A stretch of 64,000 nt of DNA from an uncultured SAR86 cluster bacterium. Its GTDB lineage: Bacteria > Pseudomonadota > Gammaproteobacteria > Magnimaribacterales > Magnimaribacteraceae. Location of the stretch: positions 1 through 64,000 of the forward strand of contig CACOVO010000001.1 in NCBI GenBank assembly GCA_902630715.1. Direction: 5' to 3'. The notes under the pieces were generated by a model. The model was not told where the DNA came from, searched no databases, and saw nothing but the letters and a program-made list of their open reading frames with translations. Both the position numbers and the translations under genes were made by a program. Each line of letters starts with the position of its first letter. Position 1 is the stretch's first letter. Positions 17,517-29,510 of the stretch are shown piece after piece.

Positions 17517-19061
17517 CTACCAAGTTTGGGTTGACTTAAATTTCTCTACTGCTTCTTTAAGGGTAGCTAAAACGTCATCAGAGTAATCTCCAGTTTCATC
17601 GATTTTTTCAATGAACTCCTTATGCTCAGACCTAAGGTAGGAAATAAACGCAGATTCAAAATCAGCAATTTTTTCAAGCTCAACGTCAGCTAAATAACCT
17701 TCATTTACTACGTAGAGCATCGCTCCCATCTCTGCAACTGACATAGGCGCGTATTGCTTTTGCTTCATGAGCTCGGTAACCCTCTGTCCTTGCTCGAGTT
17801 GTTCTTTGGAGGCATCGTCTAAATCTGAAGCAAATTGCGCAAATGCTTCAAGCTCTCTAAATTGCGCTAAGGCTATCCTCACACCACCACCTAATTTTCT
17901 CATGATGGGAAGCTGCGCTGCGCCACCCACCCTAGAAACAGATATGCCTGGATTCATCGCCGGAAGAATACCTTTATTAAAATAAGATGTTTCCAAGAAA
18001 ATTTGTCCGTCGGTTATTGATATGACATTAGTTGGTACAAATGCTGATACGTCACCTGCTTGTGTTTCGATTATAGGTAATGCCGTCAAGGAGCCGGTCT
18101 TACCTTTAACCTTGCCGTCTGTTTCTTGCTCAACATATTCTTCATTGACTCTTGCCGCCCTCTCGAGCAATCTCGAATGGAGATAAAAAATATCTCCGGG
18201 AAATGCTTCTCTTCCTGGAGGTCTTCTCAAAAGGAGTGAGATTTGTCTATAAGCAACGGCCTGTTTAGATAAATCATCGTAAATAATCAAAGCGTCCTGA
18301 CCTTTATCTCTGAAATACTCTCCCATTGAGCAAGCAGAGAATGGCGCTAAGAATTGCAATGGAGCGGGATCTGCAGCTCCTGCCGCCACAACAATCGTAT
18401 GATCCATAGCTCCGAACTCTTCCAGCTTCCTAACAACAGATGCAATGGAGGATTGTTTTTGTCCAATAGCGACATAAATGCAAGTTAGATCCTTACCTTT
18501 TTGGTTAATTATTGCATCAAGAGCAATTGCAGTTTTTCCAGTTTGTCTGTCGCCAATGATAAGCTCCCTTTGCCCTCTGCCGATTGGCACCATGCTGTCG
18601 ATGGCCTTTAATCCTATTTGTACGGGTTGATCTACAGGTTTTCTGAACATAACTCCAGGAGCAACTTTCTCTACAGGAGCGGTTTCGGTAGATTTAATAG
18701 GACCCTTGCCATCAATTGGATTACCTAGAGCGTCTACTACCCTACCTACAAGCTCTTCTCCCACTGGAACCTCAAGTATTCGACCAGTGCATTTGGCAAC
18801 ATCGCCTTCAGAAAGCTGTTTGTAGTCGCCAAAGATAACTACCCCTACAGAATCTCTCTCTAGGTTAAGTGCCATGCCGTAGATATTGTCTTTAAATTCT
18901 ACTAACTCTCCGTACATGACTTCACCTAAGCCATGAATTCTTGCAATACCATCAGAGAGGAAGACTATTGTGCCTTCATTCGACTCAATAGCCGAAGTGT
19001 CGAGGGCATTAATCCTATCTTTGATAATTTCGCTAATTTCAGATGGGTTTAAAGTATCCAT
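17517..19061 (-). CDS. atpA: ATP synthase F1 alpha subunit
   Basis: 514 residues, the regulatory nucleotide-binding subunit. P-loop GDRQTGKT at about 170-177, and the conserved [18 protein letters not shown] and [18 protein letters not shown] near the C-terminal part. Directly precedes atpG (1 nt between). Confidence 0.97.
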   Translation of the reverse strand: MDTLNPSEISEIIKDRINALDTSAIESNEGTIVFLSDGIARIHGLGEVMYGELVEFKDNIYGMALNLERDSVGVVIFGDYKQLSEGDVAKCTGRILEVPVGEELVGRVVDALGNPIDGKGPIKSTETAPVEKVAPGVMFRKPVDQPVQIGLKAIDSMVPIGRGQRELIIGDRQTGKTAIALDAIINQKGKDLTCIYVAIGQKQSSIASVVRKLEEFGAMDHTIVVAAGAADPAPLQFLAPFSACSMGEYFRDKGQDALIIYDDLSKQAVAYRQISLLLRRPPGREAFPGDIFYLHSRLLERAARVNEEYVEQETDGKVKGKTGSLTALPIIETQAGDVSAFVPTNVISITDGQIFLETSYFNKGILPAMNPGISVSRVGGAAQLPIMRKLGGGVRIALAQFRELEAFAQFASDLDDASKEQLEQGQRVTELMKQKQYAPMSVAEMGAMLYVVNEGYLADVELEKIADFESAFISYLRSEHKEFIEKIDETGDYSDDVLATLKEAVEKFKSTQTW

Positions 19062-19074
19062 TTTTCTCCTGATG

Positions 19075-19611
19075 TTAGTTTCTAAGTTGATTTTGGAGCA
19101 GGTCTAGTTTTCTTTTAACAGACATGTCTATGACCTGGTCATCGTAAGAAATTTTTAAGCCTCCAATGAGGCTTTTGTCTATATTGAAGTCGATTATGAC
19201 TTCAGAATTAAGTTTTTTTTCTAGTGCCTCGGTAATTTTTGTAAGCTGAGTATCTTCGAGCTCAAATGAAGACCAAACAGAGACGTTCTTTTTGTTCATG
19301 CTTTCATAAGCCAAGTTCATAAAAGCAGAAATGATTTCCGGTAAGCCTTGAAGCCTATTATTAGTGCCACAAACATTTAAAAAAGAAGATACTTTTTCTA
19401 GAACTTCGCCATTAAACAATTCTACAAACTTTTTTGTCTTTTCTGAGTTTGAAATTTGAGGTGAAGTAAGTAGATTAATTATTTTTTCGTTCTCAAAAGC
19501 AGAAGAAATCTTCTCCAAGCTTTCTATCCAACCATCGATCTGATTATCCGCTTCGGCGACAGCAAATGCTGCTTCGGCATATGGTCTCGCAATGCTAGAA
19601 AAGTCACTCAT
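19075..19611 (-). CDS. atpH: ATP synthase F1 delta subunit
   Basis: 178 residues ([24 protein letters not shown]...), ending with the conserved [27 protein letters not shown]. Links F1 to the peripheral stalk. Its start overlaps the atpF stop by 4 nt. Confidence 0.95.
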   Translation of the reverse strand: MSDFSSIARPYAEAAFAVAEADNQIDGWIESLEKISSAFENEKIINLLTSPQISNSEKTKKFVELFNGEVLEKVSSFLNVCGTNNRLQGLPEIISAFMNLAYESMNKKNVSVWSSFELEDTQLTKITEALEKKLNSEVIIDFNIDKSLIGGLKISYDDQVIDMSVKRKLDLLQNQLRN

Positions 19612-20078
19612 AACTCATTAATCAAATCGTCCACAATTTGCTTATTAGCTTTTTCATCGATCTCTTTGTTAAGGATCTTCCCAGCACCTGCAAGGACTAG
19701 AGCGGCAACGTCGTCCCTAAGGACATCTTTTGCCTTATTGGCACTTTGTTGAATGTCCGACTCAGCAGATTCTTTTATTTTCTTTGCTTCGTCGCCTGCC
19801 TGTGTCTTAGCCTCATCCACGATTTGGTCAGCTCTTATACCGGCTTGATTAATCAAGGTAGAAGCTTCTGATTTAGCTCCCTCGACTATCTTAAGCGACT
19901 CTTCTTTTGCCTCTTCAAGTTGACGCTTAGATTGACTAGCCGCCTCTAAACCATCTGCAATTTCTATTCTTCTGGCCTCCAGAATATCTGCCATGCTAGG
20001 CCATATGTATCTGTAAGTTATAAATACAAATATGCAAAAAGCGATGAGCTCTGCAAAAAAAGTAGCGTTTATATTCAT
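19608..20078 (-). CDS. atpF: ATP synthase F0 b subunit
   Basis: 156 residues. One N-terminal membrane helix (FFAELIAFCIFVFITYRYIW) and a long charged Ala-rich helix to about residue 135 that dimerises as the stator. A single b gene is present, as in most gammaproteobacteria. Confidence 0.95.
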   Translation of the reverse strand: MNINATFFAELIAFCIFVFITYRYIWPSMADILEARRIEIADGLEAASQSKRQLEEAKEESLKIVEGAKSEASTLINQAGIRADQIVDEAKTQAGDEAKKIKESAESDIQQSANKAKDVLRDDVAALVLAGAGKILNKEIDEKANKQIVDDLINEL

Positions 20079-20081
20079 TTT

Positions 20082-20303
20082 TTACGTGAACAAAAATAAT
20101 AGCCCTACAGCTAACGAAATAATTGGCAAAGCATCAGTTAACCCAAGGGCAATCAAAACTTGCGTGAAAAGCTGGCCTTGAAGTTCAGGCTGCCTTGCAA
20201 CGGCTTCGATATACTTTGAAGTCAGCGTTCCAATACCAACTCCGCCTCCTAAGGCGCCTAAGCCTGTTAACAGTGCGCCTGCTACCAACCTTAATTCTTC
20301 CAT
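20082..20303 (-). CDS. atpE: ATP synthase F0 c subunit
   Basis: 73 residues, two hydrophobic helices joined by the polar loop ARQPELQGQL. The ion-binding acid is the Asp in GLTDALPI of helix 2. A Na+-type Glu-Ser signature is not seen, which suggests H+ coupling. The glycine-rich first helix (GLGALGGGVGIGTL) is normal for the c-ring. Confidence 0.95.
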   Translation of the reverse strand: MEELRLVAGALLTGLGALGGGVGIGTLTSKYIEAVARQPELQGQLFTQVLIALGLTDALPIISLAVGLLFLFT

Positions 20304-20323
20304 ATCAGTCTCCTTAATTATTG

Positions 20324-21253
<930 letters not shown>

Positions 21254-21278
21254 CTAATCTAATTTTTTGATAAAATTT

Positions 21279-22283
21279 TTAAATGGACGAGATCCAAGAA
21301 TCCAATACTTTGTTCAACTCATCAGGTTTTTCTTGTGACATCCAATGTCCAGAGTCAATTTGCTTCTCGGTCAGATTGGTACAATTTTCCCTCATAAACT
21401 CTGGCCATGAGGTAGTCAAAGTATCACAAACATAATCATAAGTTGCGTGTATGAACAAAGATGGCATTTTCAGCTTCTTGTCGGCCTTCGTTCGATCAAA
21501 CTCTTCGTTCTCGTCTCCGTTTACATACCAAGCATTGGGCCCGAAGAATGTGTTCTTTTTGAGGTATTTCGCATATACATGGGCCTCTTCTTCCGAAATA
21601 AGATCATTGTCGATTGGTACCATGGAAACGTCTGGCATGCCTCCCATTACCTCAAACCATCCATTATTTTTTCGAATAGAGGCATTAAAGGAAGGCAGCC
21701 CTGCGCCAGCAGGATCTCCTTTTCGAAAACATAAACGAACAAAGCTGTCTGGGTTTTCATCCATTTCTTGCTGGGCTTTTTCGAAATTTTCGTAATAGAA
21801 AAACATATAATCCCATTGAGCGGCCGGGTAGTCCTCTTCTGGATAGGTGTCTCTATTTACGGTGTCCAGCATAGTTTTTGGGTGTGCGCCAAAGCCATAC
21901 GGAACACAAAGACTAGCAACAGCTGTTGTTAAATTAGGATGATGAAGCGCCATGTTCCAAGCGACAGGTGATCCCCAGTCATGGCCTATCCATATTGCCT
22001 TTTCCTGTTTCAAAGATTTGAGCAATTCGACCATGTCTTCAACAATCTGTTCTTGGCAGTATGCGTTCTTATCGTTATGAATAGTCGAGCGCCCGTATCC
22101 TCTCATATCCGGAGCAATAGCCCTGTAACCTTTATTTCCAAAATATTCCAATTGATGTCTCCAGCTTAAGGATAATTCTGGCCATCCATGTGTCATTATT
22201 ATCAATTCTCCGTCTTGCGGGCCGCAAGCAAGATAAAATGTTTTGTGCCTAGCTGTCTCTATATAGTGTTCTGTAATATCCAT
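21279..22283 (-). CDS. Alpha/beta hydrolase, epoxide-hydrolase type
   Basis: 334 residues. The motif HGWPELSLSWRHQL (oxyanion HGxP), DMRGYGRS, and the nucleophile elbow WIGHDWGSPVAW with Asp fit soluble epoxide hydrolases; the catalytic His is probably in DSGHWMSQEKPDEL. A lid region lies at about 130-215. Haloalkane dehalogenases share this fold, so the substrate is uncertain. It lies between parB and atpB on the same strand, in the place where atpI is usual in gammaproteobacteria; there is no atpI in the window. It has no obvious link to ATP synthase or to chromosome partition. Confidence 0.85.
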   Translation of the reverse strand: MDITEHYIETARHKTFYLACGPQDGELIIMTHGWPELSLSWRHQLEYFGNKGYRAIAPDMRGYGRSTIHNDKNAYCQEQIVEDMVELLKSLKQEKAIWIGHDWGSPVAWNMALHHPNLTTAVASLCVPYGFGAHPKTMLDTVNRDTYPEEDYPAAQWDYMFFYYENFEKAQQEMDENPDSFVRLCFRKGDPAGAGLPSFNASIRKNNGWFEVMGGMPDVSMVPIDNDLISEEEAHVYAKYLKKNTFFGPNAWYVNGDENEEFDRTKADKKLKMPSLFIHATYDYVCDTLTTSWPEFMRENCTNLTEKQIDSGHWMSQEKPDELNKVLDSWISSI

Positions 22284-22301
22284 GTTAACTTCTTACTTGT
22301 C

Positions 22302-23150
22302 TTATCTAATTTTTTCTATAACTCCTTGTAATGCCTCGAGACTCTTAAAGCTAACAATCAACTTTCCCTTGCCTTGTTTGTTGTGTTTAATTTCTACAGC
22401 AGAGCCCAGGACGTCGGATAGTTCTTTCTCAAGTAAGGCTGTATTAGGGTCTTTTTTTGTTTGTGCGTCATTGCCTCTTTTTGTTTTGGTGGTCAAACTA
22501 CCAACCATTGCCTCGCACTGCCTCACGGATAATGATTCTGAGACTACTCTTTTCGCACAATTAATTTGGTCACTTTCGTTCAAGGTGAGAAGGGCTCTTG
22601 CGTGTCCCATTTCAATTTTTCCATCTTGTAGCAATTCTTGAACTTCTGCAGACAAATTCAACAATCTAAGGAGGTTCGTTATCGTAGATCTAGATTTACC
22701 TACAGACGTCCCTAACTCTTCTTGCGAAAGATTAAATTCTTTTTGAAGCCTCAAAAGTCCTTTCGCCTGATCTAGTGAGTTAAGATCCTCTCGTTGAAGG
22801 TTCTCGATGAGTGCAATTTTTGCAGCTTCGTCATTGTTTAAATCTCGAATAATCGCTGGGACAGTATTTACTCCAGCTATTTGTGCTGCTCTCCATCGGC
22901 GCTCACCAGCGACAATCTCGAATCTTCCTGAAGCCAGTCTTCGAACAATTAGGGGTTGAAGGACTCCTTGATTTTTAATGCTTTGAGAGAGTTCTTCTAA
23001 GGTTGTCTTGTGTAATTTGGATCTGGGTTGATATTGGCCGGGGGTAAGTTCCTCTATTGATATTTGAGAAACCGCAAGGCCATCTGATTTAGGTCGATTA
23101 CCTAAAAGAGAATCCAAACCTGTGCCTAAACTAGATTTGTCTTTGCTCAT
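22302..23150 (-). CDS. parB: Chromosome partitioning protein ParB
   Basis: About 282 residues from [17 protein letters not shown] (ATG 23150; the ORF-track start four codons upstream is possible). The N-terminal CTPase box is [20 protein letters not shown] with GERRWRAA; the central HTH is [24 protein letters not shown]; the C-terminus dimerises. ParB binds parS sites near the origin and works with ParA. Its start overlaps the end of parA. No parS copy was identified by eye. Confidence 0.95.
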   Translation of the reverse strand: MSKDKSSLGTGLDSLLGNRPKSDGLAVSQISIEELTPGQYQPRSKLHKTTLEELSQSIKNQGVLQPLIVRRLASGRFEIVAGERRWRAAQIAGVNTVPAIIRDLNNDEAAKIALIENLQREDLNSLDQAKGLLRLQKEFNLSQEELGTSVGKSRSTITNLLRLLNLSAEVQELLQDGKIEMGHARALLTLNESDQINCAKRVVSESLSVRQCEAMVGSLTTKTKRGNDAQTKKDPNTALLEKELSDVLGSAVEIKHNKQGKGKLIVSFKSLEALQGVIEKIR

Positions 23151-23925
23151 GATTGTTATCAATATACTGATCTTCCATTCTGCCTATTAATTCGCCTGCC
23201 AATGCAAGATAAGCCAATGAACCTTTGGCTTTTGGTTCATAGGAAAGGGCTGATTTTCCAAAACTAGGGGCTTCGGCCAATTTTACGTTCCGCGGTATGA
23301 CTGTTGAATAAAGCTCTGAAGAAAAGTGTTTTTGTAACTCACCTGTCACCTGCTGACCTAGCTTATTTCTCGGATCAAACATTGTCCTAACCACTGCTTT
23401 AAGTTTGAGGTTGTGTCCAGTACTGTTATTGAGTTGGCTAACTGTCTCAAGCAACCCTGCTAATCCTTCTAGAGCAAAGTATTCACACTGCATTGGCACA
23501 AGCAAGTCCTCGGCCGCCCTTAAACCATTTAGGGTTAAGAGATTAAGCGACGGGGGGCAATCAATAATGATGTAGTTGTAATTTTGTTTTACTTCGGACA
23601 AATAATTAAAAAGGGCACGCTCTTGATGACCCCCGCCCCTTAAGAAAGACTCGGCGGAAATCAGCTCTGGCCCAGAAGGCATCAAGTCATAGCCAAGCTC
23701 AGTGGTGAATATTATATCGCCCCCTATTCCCATCAGAGCAGCAGCTGAACCTTTTGTCTGATCACACTTATTAATGCCCGATCCGGTTGTAGCATTTGCT
23801 TGAGGATCCAGGTCGACCAGTAAAACCGATCTTTTCATGGCACATAATGAAGCGGCTAGATTTACTGCGGTTGTGGTCTTTCCAACACCGCCCTTTTGGT
23901 TTGCTATTACTAAAGTGTTAACCAT
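23131..23925 (-). CDS. parA: Chromosome partitioning ATPase ParA (Soj)
   Basis: 264 residues. The deviant Walker [16 protein letters not shown] lies at residues 9-23, with [15 protein letters not shown] and [16 protein letters not shown]. Partner of the overlapping parB. It follows rsmG by 3 nt in the conserved order mnmG-rsmG-parA-parB. Confidence 0.96.
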   Translation of the reverse strand: MVNTLVIANQKGGVGKTTTAVNLAASLCAMKRSVLLVDLDPQANATTGSGINKCDQTKGSAAALMGIGGDIIFTTELGYDLMPSGPELISAESFLRGGGHQERALFNYLSEVKQNYNYIIIDCPPSLNLLTLNGLRAAEDLLVPMQCEYFALEGLAGLLETVSQLNNSTGHNLKLKAVVRTMFDPRNKLGQQVTGELQKHFSSELYSTVIPRNVKLAEAPSFGKSALSYEPKAKGSLAYLALAGELIGRMEDQYIDNNHEQRQI

Positions 23926-23928
23926 TTC

Positions 23929-24498
23929 TCACTCTGCACATATTGTAACCAAGATACGCGTCTTGTCTTTCGCTTTCGAGGGATATTTTTCAACTTTTTT
24001 TACAATGTATCCGTTGGGTATATTTTCTTGACTGAATTGATTTTCAGTCTTCATCAATTTTAAGAATGTGCCTTTATTTCGTAAAAGGTGGGCAACTAGG
24101 TTCAATATAAATTCTGTTGTCCCTACTGCTCTTACGACTATATCGAAAGTTTCTGGTAACAAATTAATATCTAGACTTTCTATCCTGGTATTTAAGACAT
24201 GGGTATTCTCCAAATTAAGCTTTGTAGCAGCGTTCAATAAAAAAGCAGATTTTTTTGTATTGCTCTCCACTAAATAGAAATTTTTCTTTGGATACATAAT
24301 GGCAAGTGGAATACCTGGTAGCCCGCCTCCGCTACCAAGGTCGATAATGTTTTTTCCAAGATAGGTGCCTATTGATAAAGAATCTTCTATGTGCTCAGAA
24401 ATATTTTCTACTTGGCTCTTGGAAACAAGGTTATGAGTTTTATTCCACGATGAAAGGTGTGACTGATAATCTGAGAGTTGTTTTTCCTTCTTATCCAA
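23929..24498 (-). CDS. rsmG: 16S rRNA m7G527 methyltransferase
   Basis: 189 residues. The SAM-binding motif NIIDLGSGGGLPGIPLAIMYP is at about 49-69, with FDIVVRAVG further on. It methylates G527 of 16S rRNA. Start overlaps the mnmG end by 8 bp. Confidence 0.93.
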   Translation of the reverse strand: MDKKEKQLSDYQSHLSSWNKTHNLVSKSQVENISEHIEDSLSIGTYLGKNIIDLGSGGGLPGIPLAIMYPKKNFYLVESNTKKSAFLLNAATKLNLENTHVLNTRIESLDINLLPETFDIVVRAVGTTEFILNLVAHLLRNKGTFLKLMKTENQFSQENIPNGYIVKKVEKYPSKAKDKTRILVTICAE

Positions 24499-26353
24499 CG
24501 GGGTGTCTTTCTCTCTTAAGATGGACCATTAGAAGTGATATGGCAGCTGGTGTAACTCCAGGTAGTCTCGATGCTCTGGCTAAACTTTCAGGTCGAGCCT
24601 CGGCTAGTTTTTGTTTTACTTCGTTAGAGAGTCCTACAACTTGTTCGTAGTCAATGTGTTTAGGTATGGGCGTGTTTTCATTCCTCTGTAATCTCTCTAT
24701 ATCAATCTGCTGTCTCTTTATATAACCAGCATACTTCACTGAGGCTTCTATTTCGTCTATTACGTTGTTTGCAAGAGACTCGGTTCCTTGTGGAAGGTGG
24801 GCATGCAGAACTTTGGGTCTTTTAAGAATCTCATAAAGGCTGGTACTGTCATTAATTTTTTCGCCCGAAAGCTTTTCAACCTGTATTGCAGAACTAGAAC
24901 CCGGCTTTAGCTTTTGTGATTGAAGTCGGCTATTTTCCCTTTTTACTGCATCTGTTTTTTGAATAAAGTTCTCCCATAGTAAGTCAGAGACTATCCCGAG
25001 GTCTCTTCCTTTTTCGGTTAGGCGCATGTCTGCATTATCTTCCCTCAATATTAATCTGTACTCTGCTCTGCTGGTAAACATTCTATAGGGTTCTTTTGTC
25101 CCTAGACTTACCAAGTCGTCTATTAACACTCCTATATAAGCTTCGTCTCTTTTAAGTTCGAAGACTCCTTCTTTTTTAATCTTAAGAGAGGCGTTTATTC
25201 CAGCCACAATTCCTTGTGCGGCTGCTTCTTCATATCCTGTAGTGCCATTAATTTGGCCAGCAAAATATAAACCACTTATTGCCTTTGTTTCCAAAGAATG
25301 TTTTAAGCCTGTTGGGTCAAAAAAGTCATATTCTATGGCGTAGCCCGCCCTTACTATGTCTGCATTTTCAAACCCTTTAATAGATCTAACAAGAGCAGTT
25401 TGGGCTTTGATAGGAAGACTAGTCGATATTCCATTTGGATAAATGAGTTCAGAGTTGAGACCTTCTGGCTCTGCAAATATTTGATGAGAGTCTCTCTCTG
25501 AGAATCTCATTACTTTGTCTTCTATCGAAGGACAGTATCTAGGGCCAATGCCTTCTATTACTCCAGAATACATAGGTGATTCGTCAAGATGTTCAAGGAT
25601 TATTTCATGCGTTTTCTTGTTAGTTCGAGTCATGTAACAATCTAATTGTTTAGGTCTGTCTTCAGGATTCGACACGTAAGAAAGTAGCGGTGTAGGAAAA
25701 TCTCCGGGCTGAGGAGTCAAGGCTTTCCAGTCGATAGAGTGTTTATTAATTCTTGGTGGTGTGCCGGTTTTAAGTCTACCCACTTTTAAGTCCAGAGATC
25801 TTAGAGTTTTAGCTAATTTATCACTCGAGGGATCGCCTACGCGACCTCCGGAAGATTTCTCCAATCCTGTATGCATAACACCCATCAGGAATGTTCCGGT
25901 AGTTAAAATAACTGCTTTGGCGAAATACTCCTCTCCGGAAGCAGTTGAAACTGATTTTATTGAGGATTCCTGTATTTTGAAGTCATCAACAGAGCCTTCT
26001 ATAACTGATAGGTTAGTTTCTGAAAGAATAAACTCTTGTATTGCTTTTTTATAGAGGTCTCTGTCAGTTTGGACTCTGGTTGCCCTGACTGCCTGCCCTT
26101 TGGTTGAATTGAGAACACGATAATGTATGCCAGATTTATCAGCAGCTCTTGCCATAAGCCCACCTAGCGCATCAACTTCTTTTGCGAGGTGGCTCTTACC
26201 TATTCCACCTATGGCGGGGTTACACGACATTTCACCAATTTTTTTGATGTCGTGAGTGATTAATAGAACCTTTACGCCAGACCTAGAGCAGACGGATGCA
26301 GCTTCAACACCTGCATGTCCACCACCTATAACTATTACATCGAAGTTATTCAC
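24491..26353 (-). CDS. mnmG: tRNA uridine-5-carboxymethylaminomethyl modification enzyme MnmG
   Basis: 620 residues with a GTG start at 26353. FAD-binding VIVIGGGHAGVEAASVCSRSG at the N-terminus, the conserved CNPAIGGIGKSHLAKEVDALGG and GTFLMGVMHTG, and a C-terminal helical domain that binds MnmE. With MnmE it modifies the wobble uridine of several tRNAs; both genes are in the window. A DnaA-box-like TTATTCACA overlaps the start codon. Confidence 0.96.
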   Translation of the reverse strand: MNNFDVIVIGGGHAGVEAASVCSRSGVKVLLITHDIKKIGEMSCNPAIGGIGKSHLAKEVDALGGLMARAADKSGIHYRVLNSTKGQAVRATRVQTDRDLYKKAIQEFILSETNLSVIEGSVDDFKIQESSIKSVSTASGEEYFAKAVILTTGTFLMGVMHTGLEKSSGGRVGDPSSDKLAKTLRSLDLKVGRLKTGTPPRINKHSIDWKALTPQPGDFPTPLLSYVSNPEDRPKQLDCYMTRTNKKTHEIILEHLDESPMYSGVIEGIGPRYCPSIEDKVMRFSERDSHQIFAEPEGLNSELIYPNGISTSLPIKAQTALVRSIKGFENADIVRAGYAIEYDFFDPTGLKHSLETKAISGLYFAGQINGTTGYEEAAAQGIVAGINASLKIKKEGVFELKRDEAYIGVLIDDLVSLGTKEPYRMFTSRAEYRLILREDNADMRLTEKGRDLGIVSDLLWENFIQKTDAVKRENSRLQSQKLKPGSSSAIQVEKLSGEKINDSTSLYEILKRPKVLHAHLPQGTESLANNVIDEIEASVKYAGYIKRQQIDIERLQRNENTPIPKHIDYEQVVGLSNEVKQKLAEARPESLARASRLPGVTPAAISLLMVHLKRERHPVG

Positions 26354-26584
26354 AATTAAATAAAAAAATTAGCTTTATACGTCTTATATGCATTTTATAT
26401 TATTTTATTATTATTAAGGTTTAGTTTTCTGTTGGTAACAGCACGGAGGCCTTTATCTATATGTAAATGGCTATTATTAGAGGCTGTTGAAATGAAGTTA
26501 ATATAATTAGTAGTGATTTGTATGACTTGTTAACAAAATAAATTATTCACAAACTTCTATAGTATATGAACATTTTTTTTACAC
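26354..26584. other. AT-rich mnmG-mnmE spacer with DnaA-box-like sites
   Basis: 231 bp without a gene. TTATTCACA occurs at 26346-26354 (overlapping the mnmG start) and 26543-26551, both on the plus strand. An AT-only run (tattattttattattatt) lies at about 26398-26416. In enteric bacteria oriC is beside mnmG, so this could be a relic or secondary site. The better origin candidate is before dnaA (see 30276-30345). Confidence 0.4.
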
Positions 26585-27898
26585 TTATTTACCAATACAA
26601 AATTCAGAAAAAATCTCTCCCAATAAATCGTCAGCACTCATAGGCCTTAGTATTTCTCCTAGAGCATGATGGGCTGATCGCAAATTTTCAGCAACTAGTT
26701 CTAGAGAGCTTCCCTCTTTGATAGATACTATTGACTCCTCAATCAATCGTAAAGCATCCTTCAAATTAACTATATGCCTTTGCCTAGACATGTATAAAGT
26801 TTCATTCGCTTCATCTACCTCTAAGACTTTAATAATTGTTTCTAATAAAACTTCATATCCTTCTCCTGTTACAGAGGAGAAATATAGATTATCTTTTTCA
26901 GTCGCACGAGAATCTCGTAAGAGATCAGATTTATTCAGCACAGTTAAATGCTCCTTTAAACTAAGATCAAACTCTTGCTGGTTCGTAACGTCTTGAACCA
27001 ACAAGGTTAGATTAGCCTTTCTTATTATATCTTTAGACCTGTCTATTCCCTCCTGCTCAATTTTGTTTTCAGGACTTTTTCTTATTCCTGCTGTGTCTAC
27101 AAACTCCACAACTAGTCCATCTAAATTAATAGAAGTCCTGACCAGATCTCTAGTGGTCCCAGGAATTTCAGAAGTAATAGCCACGCTCTCTCGAGCCAAA
27201 AAATTCAGTAGAGAAGATTTACCCGCATTAGGAGGACCTGCTATCGCCACGGTGTAACTTTCTCTAAGTTTAGCTCCTGATTCTGCCCCAGAAAGGATGC
27301 GTTCTATACGCTCCATGCATTCTTGAAGATCTGTATGAACAGAGTCAAGAGCAATGTTTTCAAGATCGTCTTCAGGAAAATCAATGTTTGCTTCAATGAA
27401 GATTCGTGTTTTTAGAACGGCATCTATAAGTAAGTTTATTTCTTTAGAAAATTCTCCTGTTAATGAAGAATTTGCAGCGATGATGGCACTTTTGCTTTGA
27501 GCACTAATCAGATCCGCGACGGACTCTGCTTGTGCCAAATCAATTTTGTTGTTAAGAAAAGCGGTTTTAGTAAACTCGCCGGGCTCTGCAATAACAGCAC
27601 CAAGTTTCAAAGTTTCATCTATTACGAGATTCACAATAGCAGGGTTACCGTGACAATGAAATTCCACCAAGTCCTCCCCTGTATATGAGTTCGGAGATTG
27701 AAAAAAAACCACCATACCAACATCTAATATTGATCCTTCTAAAGATTTTATGGTGCATTTTTTAAGCCTGGACACTTCCTTTAAAGGTCCACACATGGAT
27801 TCAGAAATTTTCTTAGCATTACGACCCGAGATTCTAATGACTGAAATACCTGCTCTACCCACAGCGGTAGCAGGCGCAACTATAGTTCTATCTTCCAA
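26585..27898 (-). CDS. mnmE: tRNA modification GTPase MnmE
   Basis: 437 residues. N-terminal folate-binding domain (VVFFQSPNSYTGEDLVEFHCHGNP), a G domain with GPPNAGKSSLLN, DTAGIRKS and NKSD, and the C-terminal catalytic tetrapeptide CIGK. Partner of MnmG. In other bacteria the end of this gene is an integration site (for example SGI1); here its 3' end shows no sign of insertion. Confidence 0.95.
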   Translation of the reverse strand: MEDRTIVAPATAVGRAGISVIRISGRNAKKISESMCGPLKEVSRLKKCTIKSLEGSILDVGMVVFFQSPNSYTGEDLVEFHCHGNPAIVNLVIDETLKLGAVIAEPGEFTKTAFLNNKIDLAQAESVADLISAQSKSAIIAANSSLTGEFSKEINLLIDAVLKTRIFIEANIDFPEDDLENIALDSVHTDLQECMERIERILSGAESGAKLRESYTVAIAGPPNAGKSSLLNFLARESVAITSEIPGTTRDLVRTSINLDGLVVEFVDTAGIRKSPENKIEQEGIDRSKDIIRKANLTLLVQDVTNQQEFDLSLKEHLTVLNKSDLLRDSRATEKDNLYFSSVTGEGYEVLLETIIKVLEVDEANETLYMSRQRHIVNLKDALRLIEESIVSIKEGSSLELVAENLRSAHHALGEILRPMSADDLLGEIFSEFCIGK

Positions 27899-29510
27899 CG
27901 TTTGAAGCTGCGGCCTTTCTTGTGTACCACCACTGTTGAAATATTTGAATAACCATATTTACAAGCCAATAGAGAACAAGCCCAGAGGGAAACCAGGCGA
28001 ATATTACTGCAAAGATTAACGGAAATAACTTCATCATTTGAGCCTGCATAGGGTCAGCATTAGGAGGCGTAGGTGTTAATTTTTGAGATAAATACATTCC
28101 CGCACCATTTAGTAAGGGTAGAACATAATATGGATCCATTGCAGACAGATCATCGATCCAAAGAAAAAAAGGAGAATGCCTTAGCTCAACTGTTTCAAGC
28201 AATACCCAGTAGAAGGCTAAAAAGAAAGGCATTTGTGCTAACATAGGCAAACAACCGCCAAGCGGATTGACCCCTTCTTTTTTATATATTTCCATTAGCT
28301 CCTGGCTCATTGCTTGTCTATTATCTCCGTGTTTTTCCTGAAGTTGTTGCATTTTAGGTGCAAGTTCGCGCATTTTACCCATAGAGACATATGCTTTAGC
28401 AGATAGAGGCCAAGTTGCTATTTTTAGGATTACAGTAAGAAAAATAATCGCCAAGCCCCAGTTTTGGAATATTCCGTAGCCAATGTCTAACAACCAGTAC
28501 ATAGGCTTACCAAGCCACCACAAAAAACCATAATCCACAGTTAGATCAAGATTTTCTTCTATATTTGCAAGCTGTTTAGGTAGTTTTGGTCCCACATAAA
28601 AAACATTACTAGATATTACTTTGGCTCCATATGACAGGATTGAATCTTTTGAAGTATAGCCAACAGAATATTTTCCACGGCTTTCGTTGTATCTAGCCTG
28701 ATATAAATGCTCAGCGCTTTGATCAGGAATCCAAGCAGTAAGAAAATAGTGTTGAATAAATGCAACCCACCCACCAAAAGTTTTATTTTGGTAAGGCGCG
28801 TCCTTGATGTCATCAAAATCATATTTTTCATATGTGTCTTTAGCTGATGAAAATACGGGCCCGAGATATGTATACATTAATCCAGATTCTTTCACTGGAG
28901 AACCGTCTCTTTCAATCAGTACATATGGTGTGACAGTTATATTGTCATTTATTGTAGAGGTTATTTCGTCAAATATTTTTATCCCGTAACCCACAACATC
29001 CATTTCGATTTTTTTCTTGAACGAAATACCATTTGTCTCACCTTCTAGTGTGTAAATATTCTTACCATCGACACCCAGGCTTTCTGAAATTTTCGAAAAG
29101 TTCGGTTTTAAATATCCTTGCGATCTTGTATAAAATCCACTGTTAGCAGAATAAGAATTATTTTGATCTAAGATTACAAACGGATCCTTGCCCCCTTTTT
29201 CTAAAGATATATTTTTAAGAAATGAAATTGCAAATTTTCCTGTAGACTTTTCAACATATATAGACAAATCATCATTCTCAATTTCGAATACCTCAAGCGG
29301 TTGGGAAGATGATTCTATTTGTATTGCATTTTGCTCAGACAAGGGTGCAAGAGTTTCTGTAAGTAAGTCTTCACTATCATTAATATCTAAGCTTTCATTG
29401 ATATAATTTGTAGAGATCTCATAATTATCAACTTGATTTGGCCATTGTAATAGCAGGTAATAGAAGGTAATTCCTATTGCAATTATAAGTGACGTTTTAA
29501 TTACATCCAT
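27888..29510 (-). CDS. yidC: Membrane protein insertase YidC
   Basis: 540 residues, normal for gammaproteobacteria. N-terminal helix ([17 protein letters not shown]), a large periplasmic beta domain, then the conserved insertase core with helices ([57 protein letters not shown]). The start of mnmE lies within its 3' end, overlapping by 11 bp. Inserts membrane proteins with or without SecYEG. Confidence 0.96.
   Translation of the reverse strand: MDVIKTSLIIAIGITFYYLLLQWPNQVDNYEISTNYINESLDINDSEDLLTETLAPLSEQNAIQIESSSQPLEVFEIENDDLSIYVEKSTGKFAISFLKNISLEKGGKDPFVILDQNNSYSANSGFYTRSQGYLKPNFSKISESLGVDGKNIYTLEGETNGISFKKKIEMDVVGYGIKIFDEITSTINDNITVTPYVLIERDGSPVKESGLMYTYLGPVFSSAKDTYEKYDFDDIKDAPYQNKTFGGWVAFIQHYFLTAWIPDQSAEHLYQARYNESRGKYSVGYTSKDSILSYGAKVISSNVFYVGPKLPKQLANIEENLDLTVDYGFLWWLGKPMYWLLDIGYGIFQNWGLAIIFLTVILKIATWPLSAKAYVSMGKMRELAPKMQQLQEKHGDNRQAMSQELMEIYKKEGVNPLGGCLPMLAQMPFFLAFYWVLLETVELRHSPFFLWIDDLSAMDPYYVLPLLNGAGMYLSQKLTPTPPNADPMQAQMMKLFPLIFAVIFAWFPSGLVLYWLVNMVIQIFQQWWYTRKAAASNVGR

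Noticed and set aside
21447-22641. Several plus-strand ORFs (95, 114, 62 and 119 residues)
   Set aside because: They are shadows of the epoxide-hydrolase-like gene and parB.
27888-27898. An integration site at the 3' end of mnmE (as used by SGI1-type islands)
   Set aside because: The mnmE 3' end at 26585 is followed only by the short spacer before mnmG; no repeat or foreign gene is seen.
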